Assembly: GCA_021777995.1 (NCBI GenBank) | Contig: JAJYCW010000013.1 | Span: 1 to 51,232 of the forward strand | Length of the DNA stretch: 51,232 nt | Reading direction: 5' to 3' | From: a bacterium | GTDB taxonomy: Bacteria; Armatimonadota; Chthonomonadetes; Chthonomonadales; Chthonomonadaceae | Shown here: positions 33,821-42,214 of the stretch, piece after piece | How positions within the stretch are numbered: position 1 is the first letter of the stretch | Layout: every line of letters begins with the position of its first letter | Position numbers and translations under genes: made by a program | The notes under the pieces: generated by a model | What the model was told of the DNA's origin: nothing | Database searches by the model: none | Seen by the model: the letters and a program-made list of their open reading frames with translations, nothing else

Positions 33821-35197
33821 ATGGCGACAGGCTATCATAATCCGATAAACGGCTCTGAGGAGAAGGCAACCGTGCCAACTCGTCGTTCAGAAGAGGATGT
33901 CCTGCAGCTTCTGATGTCCTATCGGCAAAGTAAGGACAATACCTATCGTGACCGTATTGTATCGCAGTTTACTGCCCTCGTTGAGAGCGTTGCACGCAGA
34001 TATGCAACATGCGGTGAACCTGCGGATGATCTAGCGCAAGAAGGTTACATAGGCTTAATCACCGCGATTGAATTATATGACGTTACAAAGAACGTAAAGT
34101 TTTCTACATACGCTACTCACTTCGTTATTGGGCAGATCAAACACTATCTGCGCGATCGTGGCAAGATCATTAAGGAGCCCGCATGGCTTCAGGAACTTAA
34201 CCAGCGAATCGTGAGACGAACGGAACAGTTGGCGCAGGATTTGCAGCGGCAACCCACTCAAGGTGAGATTGCAGCGGCAATGGGAATGACTGAGGACGCG
34301 GTTGCCGAAGTAGTGACGAACAGAGAGGTATTTAAGGTCACATCGATGGACGGGGGGCAGGATCAAGACGACGATAACAATGGTACCATTGATCTCGATC
34401 GCCAGGCATCACGTGATTTTGTAACAAGCTTTGAAGTGCCTCTGGACGAACGGCTCGTACTTGAGTCGGCAATTGAAAACTTAAAGCCGCTGGAGCAACA
34501 GGTAATTTCAGAATTCTACTTTCAGGATCGGAATCAAACCGAAATTGCCGCAAAGTTAGGAATCTCTTGCAATTACGTCTCGCATATCCTTCGGAATGCT
34601 GCTAAAAAGATGCGGAAAATCCTCAACACTGAGGAGCTGAAGGATGCCCAGGTACAGATTTCTGGCCTGCGAAAGAAGGGCTTACTCACACCGGATTTCC
34701 AAAGCGAGGCTCTTGTCGATGAACTGACACGTCTTTATACACGTGGTTATTTCGAACAGCGGTTGGAAGAGGAGATGCTCCGCGCCGGACGGTTAGAGAC
34801 CAATGTTGCAGTACTAATGATTAAAATCGCCGGCTTAACTCCCTTTACGGCTGCATCTGGGACACTTAAGGCGGATGAAATATTGCGAACGACAGTGAAG
34901 GTTGTAAGAACTAATGTGCGCCGAAGCGACATACTCACGCGCTATTCACCCGATCAGCTCGCAATGATATTGCCATACACCGGGGAGCACGTAAGTGTGG
35001 TGGTAGACCGGTTGAAGGGTGCACTTGCCGATGAGCTACATACTATTCGTACTGCACATAACGGTGTAAGGATAGAGTGGCACTTCGGTTCTGCTATCTA
35101 TCCACAGGATGGCGCGTCATGGAGTAACGTGGCTAAGGCAGCGATGGAGCGTGTTTCCGTCGATGACGAAATCGAAGTGGGACGCGTGGCTGCTTAA
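33821..35197 (+). CDS. Sigma-70 family (SigB/F/FliA-type) factor fused to a degenerate GGDEF domain
   Basis: Counting from the ATG at 33821 (458 aa): region 2 at ~40-112 with DDLAQEGYIGLITAIELYD (core promoter -10 recognition) and KFSTYATHFVIGQIKHYLRD; region 3 at ~115-190; and region 4 at ~210-262 with the helix-turn-helix QTEIAAKLGISCNYVSHILRN. Next, ~296-455 is a GGDEF-type domain that opens with VDELTRLYTRGYFEQRL. Its catalytic GGDEF reads SPDQL (G-G-D-E-F to S-P-D-Q-L), so it cannot make c-di-GMP and probably senses a nucleotide. Alternative starts are TTG 33806 and GTG 33872; the GTG has GAGGAG with a 9-nt spacer and may be the true start. The gene lies 175 nt after the AAA+ operon. Confidence 0.85.
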   Translation: MATGYHNPINGSEEKATVPTRRSEEDVLQLLMSYRQSKDNTYRDRIVSQFTALVESVARRYATCGEPADDLAQEGYIGLITAIELYDVTKNVKFSTYATHFVIGQIKHYLRDRGKIIKEPAWLQELNQRIVRRTEQLAQDLQRQPTQGEIAAAMGMTEDAVAEVVTNREVFKVTSMDGGQDQDDDNNGTIDLDRQASRDFVTSFEVPLDERLVLESAIENLKPLEQQVISEFYFQDRNQTEIAAKLGISCNYVSHILRNAAKKMRKILNTEELKDAQVQISGLRKKGLLTPDFQSEALVDELTRLYTRGYFEQRLEEEMLRAGRLETNVAVLMIKIAGLTPFTAASGTLKADEILRTTVKVVRTNVRRSDILTRYSPDQLAMILPYTGEHVSVVVDRLKGALADELHTIRTAHNGVRIEWHFGSAIYPQDGASWSNVAKAAMERVSVDDEIEVGRVAA

Positions 35198-35231
35198 ACC
35201 AGGCTTCCCACAGGTTGACGTGTGCAATCTG

Positions 35232-36284
35232 CTAGTAGATTACTAACTTGGAGCCATCAAGTCGGGCCTTGTTCACTAAATGAGCAAACCGGCGAGGAAT
35301 AGTAGTTTGGCTCGCTACGCCGTCACTAATGTACTGCTCGTAGGAATGGTGCTTTAGAAACTTCAGCCAAAAATAGAGACCACAAATCCCTTTGACGGGC
35401 TGAACCCGCGGCACTCGCAGCGCGTCGAATTTCTTGCTGATTACTGCAGGAGCTGGATCTGCTCCAGCCAAGAGTACAGCCCGATTTTCATACCGCAAGG
35501 CTTGGTATTTGCCATGTAGTGCCAGAATTCTATCCCTCGGCGATATACCGTAAGGTAGTGCCATCGTGGAGACCCTCGTGCCAGGCACTAACTGGTCGAT
35601 GAGGTGATCACATTCTGCAATTTGCCACTGAACTTGCGTGTTACTTAACCTGCTTAGCTGCGGATGGGTTACGGTATGGTTTCCAATCTCATAGCCCATA
35701 TGTATCAGATTTCTAAGCTTTTGTGCTCTCAATGCATGTTGGCCGAATGCATCTCTCGGTAACACAAAGAACGTCCCGCGCAATCGCCAACTGGGATGTA
35801 ACTTGTTAAATGCCTGCATAAGCCCAACGGCACAATTCGGATCAACCTGACCGTCTGGTAGTATTCGGTATTGTGATTCGTCGGCATCATCAAAGGTATA
35901 AATAACGGGCGAATCACCTGCCGGAAGATCAATTCTGTTGTTCAGATACGCGGACATACTGATGGGGCGATAATGCAAGCTGTAAAGAAGCTGCATTACT
36001 TTGCGGAACTGGTCAGGAGAGCTTGTATAGGGATCATGCGGGTGCGGAAGTATATTATGGTATTCAAGAATGAGAACATCCCCAATTTCATTCGGGTGAA
36101 TGCGTTTCAATTCTGCCCGCGTTAGGATACCGGAGGTCGGTGTGGCACTTTGAACGGCGGAGCTTATACCTATGACGGGTGGAACCGTTCCTGCTATACC
36201 AGTTGAGCAAAGGCAGCAAAGGGCCGCTGCAGACGCAAAGACACGGCCGCTGCAAACGAGGCGTTCAGAAACCTTCTTGTTCAC
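35232..36284 (-). CDS. Secreted polysaccharide deacetylase (NodB/CE4 fold)
   Basis: A signal peptide (FASAAALCCLCSTGIAG) is followed by a carbohydrate-esterase-4 domain at about 65-300. Motif 1 reads TFDDAD (130-135; usually TFDDG) and motif 2 is GNHTVTH with metal ligands H203 and H207. Further motifs are TFFVLP and MALPYG. Enzymes of this fold deacetylate peptidoglycan, chitin or exopolysaccharide with a divalent metal. The glycine after the catalytic Asp pair is replaced by alanine, the only motif change. The start is a GTG overlapping the stop of the ThuA gene (GTGA), so the pair is one operon and probably acts on surface sugars. Confidence 0.85.
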   Translation of the reverse strand: MNKKVSERLVCSGRVFASAAALCCLCSTGIAGTVPPVIGISSAVQSATPTSGILTRAELKRIHPNEIGDVLILEYHNILPHPHDPYTSSPDQFRKVMQLLYSLHYRPISMSAYLNNRIDLPAGDSPVIYTFDDADESQYRILPDGQVDPNCAVGLMQAFNKLHPSWRLRGTFFVLPRDAFGQHALRAQKLRNLIHMGYEIGNHTVTHPQLSRLSNTQVQWQIAECDHLIDQLVPGTRVSTMALPYGISPRDRILALHGKYQALRYENRAVLLAGADPAPAVISKKFDALRVPRVQPVKGICGLYFWLKFLKHHSYEQYISDGVASQTTIPRRFAHLVNKARLDGSKLVIY

Positions 36285-37222
36285 TTATTCACCGAATCCT
36301 TCGATATGTTGATAAGTATTGGTTTTGCATTTCCTGGGCGTGCGTTTCCGCGAGCAAGGCCCAGTGCCCACTTTATTCCCCCAAGTATGTGCTGCTGGTA
36401 AAGTGGGTCATTCCATGTCCGTTTACGATGGCCCAGTGCCGTGTAAAATACGCGTCCTTTGCCATACTTTCGGCACCAGGAAATGGGGTAAAGGCCTGGT
36501 AACCCGGCTTTCGGAGAGCCGTCATTTGGGTGTACCATGGAATAGAGGAGTAGGTGCACCCGCGTAGGATCAAAGTTCTTAAAGAGATAGATCTCATCAA
36601 AAATGTGCCACCCACGGGGTGTTGCTATACTCGTCCCACCACTCTCCACTGATTGTAGATTTGCGCTCGTGGAATGTTCGGCTGCACGAATCAGTGGTGC
36701 CACTGCGGGGAAGCCGGGGTCTGCGTATTGCAATTTGACGGCACACTGGTTGTGGTGAATTCTAAATTCACCACCCAACATTCGTGCGTATCTCGATACA
36801 CCCGAAGTTTGACCGGGCCACTGGTGGAATGTGTCAGAGCCTGCGTGCATCGCAACAAATCCGTGCCCGTCACGAATGTACGCCAAAAGCCCAATCGGAT
36901 CTGGTAGGGGCAGCATCCCCGTCGTATTGGCGAAGACTATTGCGTCGTACTTTGTGAGCGCCTGGTCAGTCATCATCCGCTGCATGTCGGCTGGCGTACG
37001 CACAAAGTCGGTGGTCCACAAACCAGTTGTATCACCCAGCTGCTGTATCGTATGTTCAGCAGTCGGTATGCTATCGTGGCGAAAACCCATCGTCACCGTG
37101 ACGACAAGCACATGTTTAATTCTATGAGCCGTTTGCTGACCGTAGCTTGCTGTCGTCGCTGAAAGCAAAATGACTGCAAAAATTGCAAATATGGTTCTCT
37201 GGTGCATTCTGCTAGTCTGCAT
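36281..37222 (-). CDS. Secreted ThuA-domain protein
   Basis: After a signal peptide (IFAIFAVILLSATTASYG), residues ~35-300 form a ThuA-like class I glutamine-amidotransferase fold. Visible features are VLVVTVTMGFRHDSIPTAEH, DAIVFANTTG, GHGFVAMHAGSDTFHQWPG and GRVFYTALGHRKRTWNDP. ThuA is named for trehalose utilisation. Members occur widely with DUF1080 proteins in sugar metabolism; the exact reaction is unclear. Start: GGTGGAGG directly touches an ATG at 37231, and the ATG at 37222 has a 9-nt spacer, so I choose 37222. Two further ATGs lie just downstream. It heads an operon with the polysaccharide deacetylase. Confidence 0.85.
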   Translation of the reverse strand: MQTSRMHQRTIFAIFAVILLSATTASYGQQTAHRIKHVLVVTVTMGFRHDSIPTAEHTIQQLGDTTGLWTTDFVRTPADMQRMMTDQALTKYDAIVFANTTGMLPLPDPIGLLAYIRDGHGFVAMHAGSDTFHQWPGQTSGVSRYARMLGGEFRIHHNQCAVKLQYADPGFPAVAPLIRAAEHSTSANLQSVESGGTSIATPRGWHIFDEIYLFKNFDPTRVHLLLYSMVHPNDGSPKAGLPGLYPISWCRKYGKGRVFYTALGHRKRTWNDPLYQQHILGGIKWALGLARGNARPGNAKPILINISKDSVNK

Positions 37223-37261
37223 CTTATCCATCCTCCACCTCGTGTGCCGGTGCATGCTATG

Positions 37262-37293
37262 ATTGTAACATTAAACCTGAGAAATTTATCAGG
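37262..37293 (-). promoter_or_regulatory. Promoter and dyad upstream of the ThuA gene
   Basis: On the minus strand TACAAT (37267-37262) stands 39 nt upstream of the start. Just upstream of it is CCTGA-N8-TCAGG (37276-37293), a dyad that would cover the -35 region and may be an operator. No consensus -35 is seen. Confidence 0.35.
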
Positions 37294-37477
37294 AAACTGT
37301 GGTGGCCCTGTGGATTTTCGAGATCTGCAAGGTGAGCCCCAAAACTTAGTTGATTTTGCACATAAGATCGGATGCCCTAAGCGACAAACAAACCTGAGAT
37401 GCATTTAATAGCACATGTCGTAGCTATGAACTGAATGAGGAACTGAGGGTGTGATGTGAGCGGGGAGAAACTACTGA

Positions 37478-37549
37478 TGGGCGGTGAGGGATTCGAACCC
37501 CCGACCCCTTCGGTGTGAACGAAGTGCTCTACCACTGAGCCAACCGCCC
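37478..37549 (-). tRNA. tRNA-Val (anticodon CAC)
   Basis: The minus strand folds into a full cloverleaf of 72 nt: acceptor GGGCGGT/ACCGCCC, D-arm GCTC-AGTGGTA-GAGC, anticodon stem CTTCG/CGAAG with loop TTCACAC, and T-arm GGGGG-TTCGAAT-CCCTC. The loop gives anticodon CAC, which reads the valine codon GUG. The discriminator base is A and the CCA end is not encoded (TCA follows). Confidence 0.95.
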
Positions 37550-37663
37550 GACTGCATGTCACAGGACTGGCAAGATTGTACTCCCAACTTGCTCGCAACG
37601 TCAAGGGTTCGGTTTGCGCGAACAGCGGACGAGGTCCGTGTGTAGGGCGGAGTAGCGCGCAGC

Positions 37664-38563
37664 CTACTCGCCAGTCCAAGCTGATTTCACTGCCGACGCA
37701 AATGCTAACGCAGCCGGACCAGGCCTCCATGTTTCCGAGTAGATGATCCAGAACGGCCTCGATAGTGCCAGAGCAGGGCAGTCGACCTCTACCAGCATTC
37801 CCGCTTCGAGTTCGGGTGCGGCGGCTGCACGCGAGACGACAGCTATGAAGTCGCTTGCGCATACAGCACGTTTAATCGCTTCTGTACTTCCTAAGGTGAG
37901 AGCGATGTTTGTCCTTACACCTATGGACGTAAGTGTTCTCTCCACCACCGCCCGAGTACCGGAACCTTCTTCACGCACGATCCACTTCACCTCTGATAGA
38001 TCTGCGGGGCTTACTTCCAGGGTTTTAGCGATGCGATTAGCAGGCGACGCAATTATACAGAGGCGCTCGTAGAAAAGTGTTTCGCGCGTTAGTCCTGCGG
38101 CTGGCGTTTCTCCCTCTGTAAAGCCAATATCGTAGCGTCCAGCAAACACCCCTGCACATACCAAGTTGCTGTTTTCAATGGTCATGTCGATGTGAATATC
38201 TGGATAGCGCGCACTGAAAGTCGCAGTGACCTGAGGCAGATAGTAACTTCCAGTGGTTAAACTTGCCCCAATGCTTAACGCTCCCCGCCTTAGGCCGTGA
38301 AGATCGTCGATGGCTGTCAGGGTCTGGCGCAGGTCGAACTGGCATTTCTTGGTGTGTTCGTAAAGGATTTCACCGGCCTGGGTAAGCGCGACCCCTCGTG
38401 GCAGCCGGTTGAAGAGCGATATGTTAAGTTCGCGTTCCAGGTCGCGGAGCTGGGCTGACGCGGCTGGTTGGCTTATAAAGGCCCGTTCGGCGACGCGACT
38501 CACTGAGCCGGCCTCAGCAATCGCATGAAAGATCGTTAGGTGATGAGGATTAATGGTATACAT
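37664..38563 (-). CDS. LysR-family transcriptional regulator
   Basis: A winged helix at the N-terminus (HHLTIFHAIAEAGSVSRVAE, then FISQPAASAQLRDLERELN) is followed by a type II periplasmic-binding-fold effector domain at ~90-295 (GALSIGASLTTGSYYLP). The 299-residue length is normal. The sequence resembles the CysL/CbbR subgroup. It is divergent from the YeiH-family transporter gene, a classic regulator-target pairing (YeiE-YeiH in enterobacteria), so it probably controls that gene. The ATG at 38563 has no clear ribosome site. Confidence 0.9.
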   Translation of the reverse strand: MYTINPHHLTIFHAIAEAGSVSRVAERAFISQPAASAQLRDLERELNISLFNRLPRGVALTQAGEILYEHTKKCQFDLRQTLTAIDDLHGLRRGALSIGASLTTGSYYLPQVTATFSARYPDIHIDMTIENSNLVCAGVFAGRYDIGFTEGETPAAGLTRETLFYERLCIIASPANRIAKTLEVSPADLSEVKWIVREEGSGTRAVVERTLTSIGVRTNIALTLGSTEAIKRAVCASDFIAVVSRAAAAPELEAGMLVEVDCPALALSRPFWIIYSETWRPGPAALAFASAVKSAWTGE

Positions 38564-38574
38564 ACAGATTATGG

Positions 38575-38587
38575 TTTCTATCAGAAA
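38575..38587. promoter_or_regulatory. Possible LysR binding dyad
   Basis: TTTCT-ATC-AGAAA lies in the 95-nt divergent region between the LysR regulator and its probable target. A TTGCAT (38595-38600) and TATCCT (38619-38624), 18 nt apart, may form the promoter of the transporter gene. Confidence 0.35.
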
Positions 38588-38658
38588 TATCTATTTGCAT
38601 TATATCATATTGAAGCTGTATCCTTGCTTTACTAATTGCATTAGGAGATGACTAGCAA

Positions 38659-39663
38659 ATGGAAAACGTAAGTCTACAGGTCACAGGCACCAGAATTTCT
38701 AAGCGCTTAACGACACGATATGCCGTACAAGTCACCGCTTTTACGGCTTGCATCGTAGCATGCTTACTGGGTGTTCTGTCGCCACCTGTCGCTCTAGCGG
38801 CAGGTATGATACTTGCACTTACATTGGACAACCCAGCCCACCGCTCAACACACAGGGCGGCACAGTTTTTACTAAAGGCTTCGGTTGTCCTTTTAGGGCT
38901 TAGCATGGATCTGGGTGCAGTTGTTCGCGCAGGCGAGAGCGGGATACTATTCGCGGCAGCAACGATTGGGGGGACGCTTGCGTTAGGCGTTATTACTGGA
39001 AAGTTTCTCCAGATTAACCCTAAGACATCGGCGCTAATTTCGGCCGGAACCGCAATCTGTGGCGGCTCTGCAATTGCTGCAGTTGGCACGGTTATTGGGG
39101 CAGGGGAAAGCGATATTTCTGTGGCTATGGGCACGGTATTTATGCTGAATGCGGTCGCGCTCTATACTTTTCCTTTGGTAGGTCATGGTCTTAATCTATC
39201 ACAAACACAGTTCGGCATCTGGGCTGGGATTTCAATTCACGACATTTCGTCCGTGGTAGGAGCTGCCTCTCGGTATGGTCTAACAGCTCTTCAAACCGCC
39301 ACTGCGGTAAAGTTGTCGCGCGCACTGTGGATCGTACCTGTTTCCATGGCAGCAGCCAAACTCTTTGGGCGAAGCAATACTGGCCAGAGCGCTCCTAAGC
39401 CGAAAGTTACAGTGCCGTGGTTTATTGGTTTGTTCGTAATTGCATCCATACTAAGAACGTTTGTTCCGGCGATACAGGGACATACTACAACGATAGCGTA
39501 CGTGGCTGGCATAGGTCTTACGCTAACCTTGTTTCTCGTGGGGGCCTCAATTAATCGGACAACCTTGCGAACGGTAGGCGTGCGCCCAATGGTTCAGGGA
39601 ATCCTACTGTGGGTATGTATTAGCTTAACCAGCCTATTTGTCATCACACACTGCTTTAGTTAA
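38659..39663 (+). CDS. YeiH/UPF0324-family membrane protein
   Basis: This 334-residue protein has about ten predicted helices and the family segment ISAGTAICGGSAIAAVGTVI at about 130-150. YeiH-type (PF03601, Cons_hypoth698) members have been proposed to export sulfate or related anions, without firm proof. The call rests on the segment, the helix pattern and the divergent LysR gene. The ribosome site AGGAG is 11 nt from the ATG, a rather long spacer. It ends at a bidirectional hairpin shared with the convergent bcp gene. Confidence 0.85.
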   Translation: MENVSLQVTGTRISKRLTTRYAVQVTAFTACIVACLLGVLSPPVALAAGMILALTLDNPAHRSTHRAAQFLLKASVVLLGLSMDLGAVVRAGESGILFAAATIGGTLALGVITGKFLQINPKTSALISAGTAICGGSAIAAVGTVIGAGESDISVAMGTVFMLNAVALYTFPLVGHGLNLSQTQFGIWAGISIHDISSVVGAASRYGLTALQTATAVKLSRALWIVPVSMAAAKLFGRSNTGQSAPKPKVTVPWFIGLFVIASILRTFVPAIQGHTTTIAYVAGIGLTLTLFLVGASINRTTLRTVGVRPMVQGILLWVCISLTSLFVITHCFS

Positions 39664-39675
39664 GCAAACTGCTAT

Positions 39676-39712
39676 CACACGCCGTCGCTGCAACCCGTAG
39701 CGGCGGCGTGTG
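39676..39712. terminator. Hairpin between the YeiH-family gene and bcp
   Basis: Arms CACACGCCGTCGCT (39676-39689) and AGCGGCGGCGTGTG (39699-39712) pair over 14 positions with a single T/G mismatch and a 9-nt loop. It lies between two convergent genes. No T-tract follows on either strand, so it may rely on Rho or act as a weak terminator. Confidence 0.55.
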
Positions 39713-39726
39713 GCGAGTAGGAGGGG

Positions 39727-40185
39727 CTAGTTGTTTTGCAGGTAGTTTAATACCTGACGGGCATGATCGTCAGGTTTTACTTTCTTGAAAATGTGCTTAA
39801 TTGTGCCATCCGGTGCGATGATGAACGTGGTCCTGTCCACACCCATGTATTTCTTGCCGTAGTTGTTCTTCTCGACCCAAACACCGTAGGACTCGGCAAT
39901 AGCATGGTTCTCATCGGCAAGCAACTGGTAGGGTAAATCGAACTTGCTTGCGAATTTGCCTTGGTCGGTGACCGTATCTGGACTTATGCCCAGAATTACC
40001 GTGTTCTCCGGGAACGCTTCTAGAGTATCTCTGAAACTGCACGCCTCGCGAGTGCAGCCCGGGGTATCTGCCCTGGGATAAAAGAAGAGCACCACAGTTT
40101 TACCTTTCAATTGCTGAAGGTCAATGGTAGTATCATTCTGATCTTTCAATACCAGTGCCGGGGCTGGTTGTCCTATTTCTAACAT
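39727..40185 (-). CDS. bcp: Thioredoxin-dependent thiol peroxidase (BCP peroxiredoxin)
   Basis: This 152-residue peroxiredoxin reduces hydrogen and organic peroxides in the cytoplasm with thioredoxin as reductant. The peroxidatic cysteine is C44 and the resolving cysteine C49, in TPGCTREACSFRD (the 2-Cys BCP spacing of five). FFYPRADTPGCT and the C-terminal GKKYMGVDRTTFII are family signatures. AGGAG with a 6-nt spacer supports the ATG. It is a single-gene unit. Confidence 0.95.
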   Translation of the reverse strand: MLEIGQPAPALVLKDQNDTTIDLQQLKGKTVVLFFYPRADTPGCTREACSFRDTLEAFPENTVILGISPDTVTDQGKFASKFDLPYQLLADENHAIAESYGVWVEKNNYGKKYMGVDRTTFIIAPDGTIKHIFKKVKPDDHARQVLNYLQNN

Positions 40186-40331
40186 AGCTATCTCCTATTA
40201 TTTGCCAGGGCGGGCCCCTGCAGATTAACTTTCAGTTAACAGATACACGTGTTTGGAACCCGCGGATAATGTACCGGTTTTTGAAGGTAAAATGCTACGC
40301 ACAGTTGCAATTCCGGGGGCGGTAATAATTC

Positions 40332-42209
40332 ATGCGTGTCGGTTTACGAAAAGAGCGCGACCAACAGATGTCGCCACCGGTCACTACTCCACTGAGCAGG
40401 CTCGATGTTCTTCGGGGGCTGCGTTTTTCTGTGTGGGATGGTGCATTCGCGACCATATGGATTACACTCACCTCAGGAGCATTCATTACAGGATTTGCTC
40501 TGTGGCTACATGCTGATAGCGTTTCAATTGGCCTGCTAACTGCAGTACCAACGTTAGCGGCGCTCGTACAACTGCTTTCATCCTATACCACGGAAGCGTT
40601 GCCTCAACGTCGCCCCTTTATCGTGTGGTACTCGCTTGCAGGGAGGCTACTATGGCTGCCAATCCTGCTGCTTCCGTTCTTCTTGTCGGGCAGTCTCGCT
40701 CTAACCATCTTCCTTGTTTTGTTTACTGCCTCCAGTATTCTCACGAGTATTCCGATGCCCGCGTGGAGCTCTTGGATGTCGGATCTGGTTCCCGTTGGCT
40801 ATCGTGGAAGATACTTTGGGTACCGCAATATGGTGGCAGGCATAACGGGGATGGTGATATCGCTACCTGCCGCGTGGTTACTCGACGTTGCTGTACAGTC
40901 CGCCGGCTGGACCAAGGTCGGTTTTGCTCTCCTGTTCGGTACTGGAGTAATTGGGGGTATCGTCTCCGGCATTATGGTGTGGCTACAGCCAGAACCTCCA
41001 CGAGTTCGCTCACAAGAGGCTAACCTATCAAGGTTGGGTGGCTTGAGGTCTTATTTTGCAGCACCCTTCGCGGATATCAAATTTCGACATCTGCTGCTGT
41101 TTAACGTCGTATTCGGCGTAGGTCAGAACCTTGCAGCACCGTTTTTCACCGTCTATGCGCTGAAGGTACTTCAGCTAAACTACTTGTGGATGCAAGTGCT
41201 TGCGGCGATCGTTGGCGTATCTGCGCTCGTTTCAATGCCCTTTTGGGGGTACCTTGCGGATAAATTCGGGAACAAACCTCTGCTTGCAATAGGCACCTGG
41301 GGTGTTCTTACACTGCCAATTTCGTGGATCTTTACTGTTCGTGGCAACAATGCAGTAATGGCAGCCTGGCTGCTAGAAATCAATGTTGGCAGTGGTGTTT
41401 TTTGGGCGGTAGTTGGTCTTGCACAGTTCAACCTTCTTATAGGTTGCAGCAGCCCAGAAAACACCTCTGTATACGTCGCCACTATGTCGGCAGTGACCGG
41501 CCTCCTGGCAGGTATTGCTCCACTGGTTGGCGGTTATCTCATGCACCTGATGTCTGGGCTACATTTCATGGTGCATGGTATTGACATTGGTAACTACCAA
41601 GTCCTGTTTCTTCTTACTACATTGTTACGATTGGTGTCTATCCCACTACTATCAGGGGTACAAGACGTAGGATCACAATCTGCCAGCGACGTTATAAAGC
41701 AGCTTGGACAGGCAAAACCACGGAACTGGGCACACATACGGAAACTTCAAAAGCCCGCAGAACACATGCAGCGCCTTCGTGCGGCGGAGGCTCTAGCGGA
41801 GTCGCCCACCGCACTGGCATTAGGCGAATTGGTGAACGCTCTACAGGATCCAAGTCTAGAGGTAAGAGAACAGGCAGCAAGGGCCCTGGGCAACATCGGC
41901 AACCGACTTGCTTTAGAACCGCTGCTTCAGGCCACTCAGGATGAAGCAGCCTCAATTACTACCGAGGCCGCACAGGCTTTAGGTGTTCTGGGTGATAGAC
42001 GCGCTGTGCCTCATTTAATCGCTCTTATGTCCAGTACGAGCCGTACATTACGGCGCGCCGAGCTTCAGTCGATCATTGCTGCTTTGGGAGCCCTTGGGGG
42101 TGAAGAGGCTGCTGAAGCATTAATCAAGCAACTGGAAGGAACCTCTGATCCTGGATTGCAGGAAGACATTGCCGATTCGCTGGGAAGAACGCGTTCTGAA
42201 AGGCGGTAA
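40332..42209 (+). CDS. MFS transporter with C-terminal HEAT repeats, 5' part of a frameshifted gene
   Basis: Residues ~25-455 form a 12-helix MFS-like transporter. WGYLADKFGNKP between helices 6 and 8 is the family loop; VPVGYRGRYFGYRN is another. From ~480 a HEAT/PBS-lyase-type repeat array begins: ALAESPTALALGELVNAL, LGNIGNRLALEPLL and LGVLGDRRAVPHLI. The frame stops at 42209 after SLGRTRSERR. If one A is added in the GAAAGG run (42198-42203), translation continues as EKAVSVLTNLINRSREN into the next frame and completes the repeat. The gene therefore reads as one 818-residue protein (40332..42787) with a one-base deletion. MFS-HEAT fusions may use the repeats to bind a partner. The ribosome site GGGGGCGG is ~10 nt from the ATG. 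Confidence 0.8.
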   Translation: MRVGLRKERDQQMSPPVTTPLSRLDVLRGLRFSVWDGAFATIWITLTSGAFITGFALWLHADSVSIGLLTAVPTLAALVQLLSSYTTEALPQRRPFIVWYSLAGRLLWLPILLLPFFLSGSLALTIFLVLFTASSILTSIPMPAWSSWMSDLVPVGYRGRYFGYRNMVAGITGMVISLPAAWLLDVAVQSAGWTKVGFALLFGTGVIGGIVSGIMVWLQPEPPRVRSQEANLSRLGGLRSYFAAPFADIKFRHLLLFNVVFGVGQNLAAPFFTVYALKVLQLNYLWMQVLAAIVGVSALVSMPFWGYLADKFGNKPLLAIGTWGVLTLPISWIFTVRGNNAVMAAWLLEINVGSGVFWAVVGLAQFNLLIGCSSPENTSVYVATMSAVTGLLAGIAPLVGGYLMHLMSGLHFMVHGIDIGNYQVLFLLTTLLRLVSIPLLSGVQDVGSQSASDVIKQLGQAKPRNWAHIRKLQKPAEHMQRLRAAEALAESPTALALGELVNALQDPSLEVREQAARALGNIGNRLALEPLLQATQDEAASITTEAAQALGVLGDRRAVPHLIALMSSTSRTLRRAELQSIIAALGALGGEEAAEALIKQLEGTSDPGLQEDIADSLGRTRSERR

Positions 42210-42214
42210 GCGTC

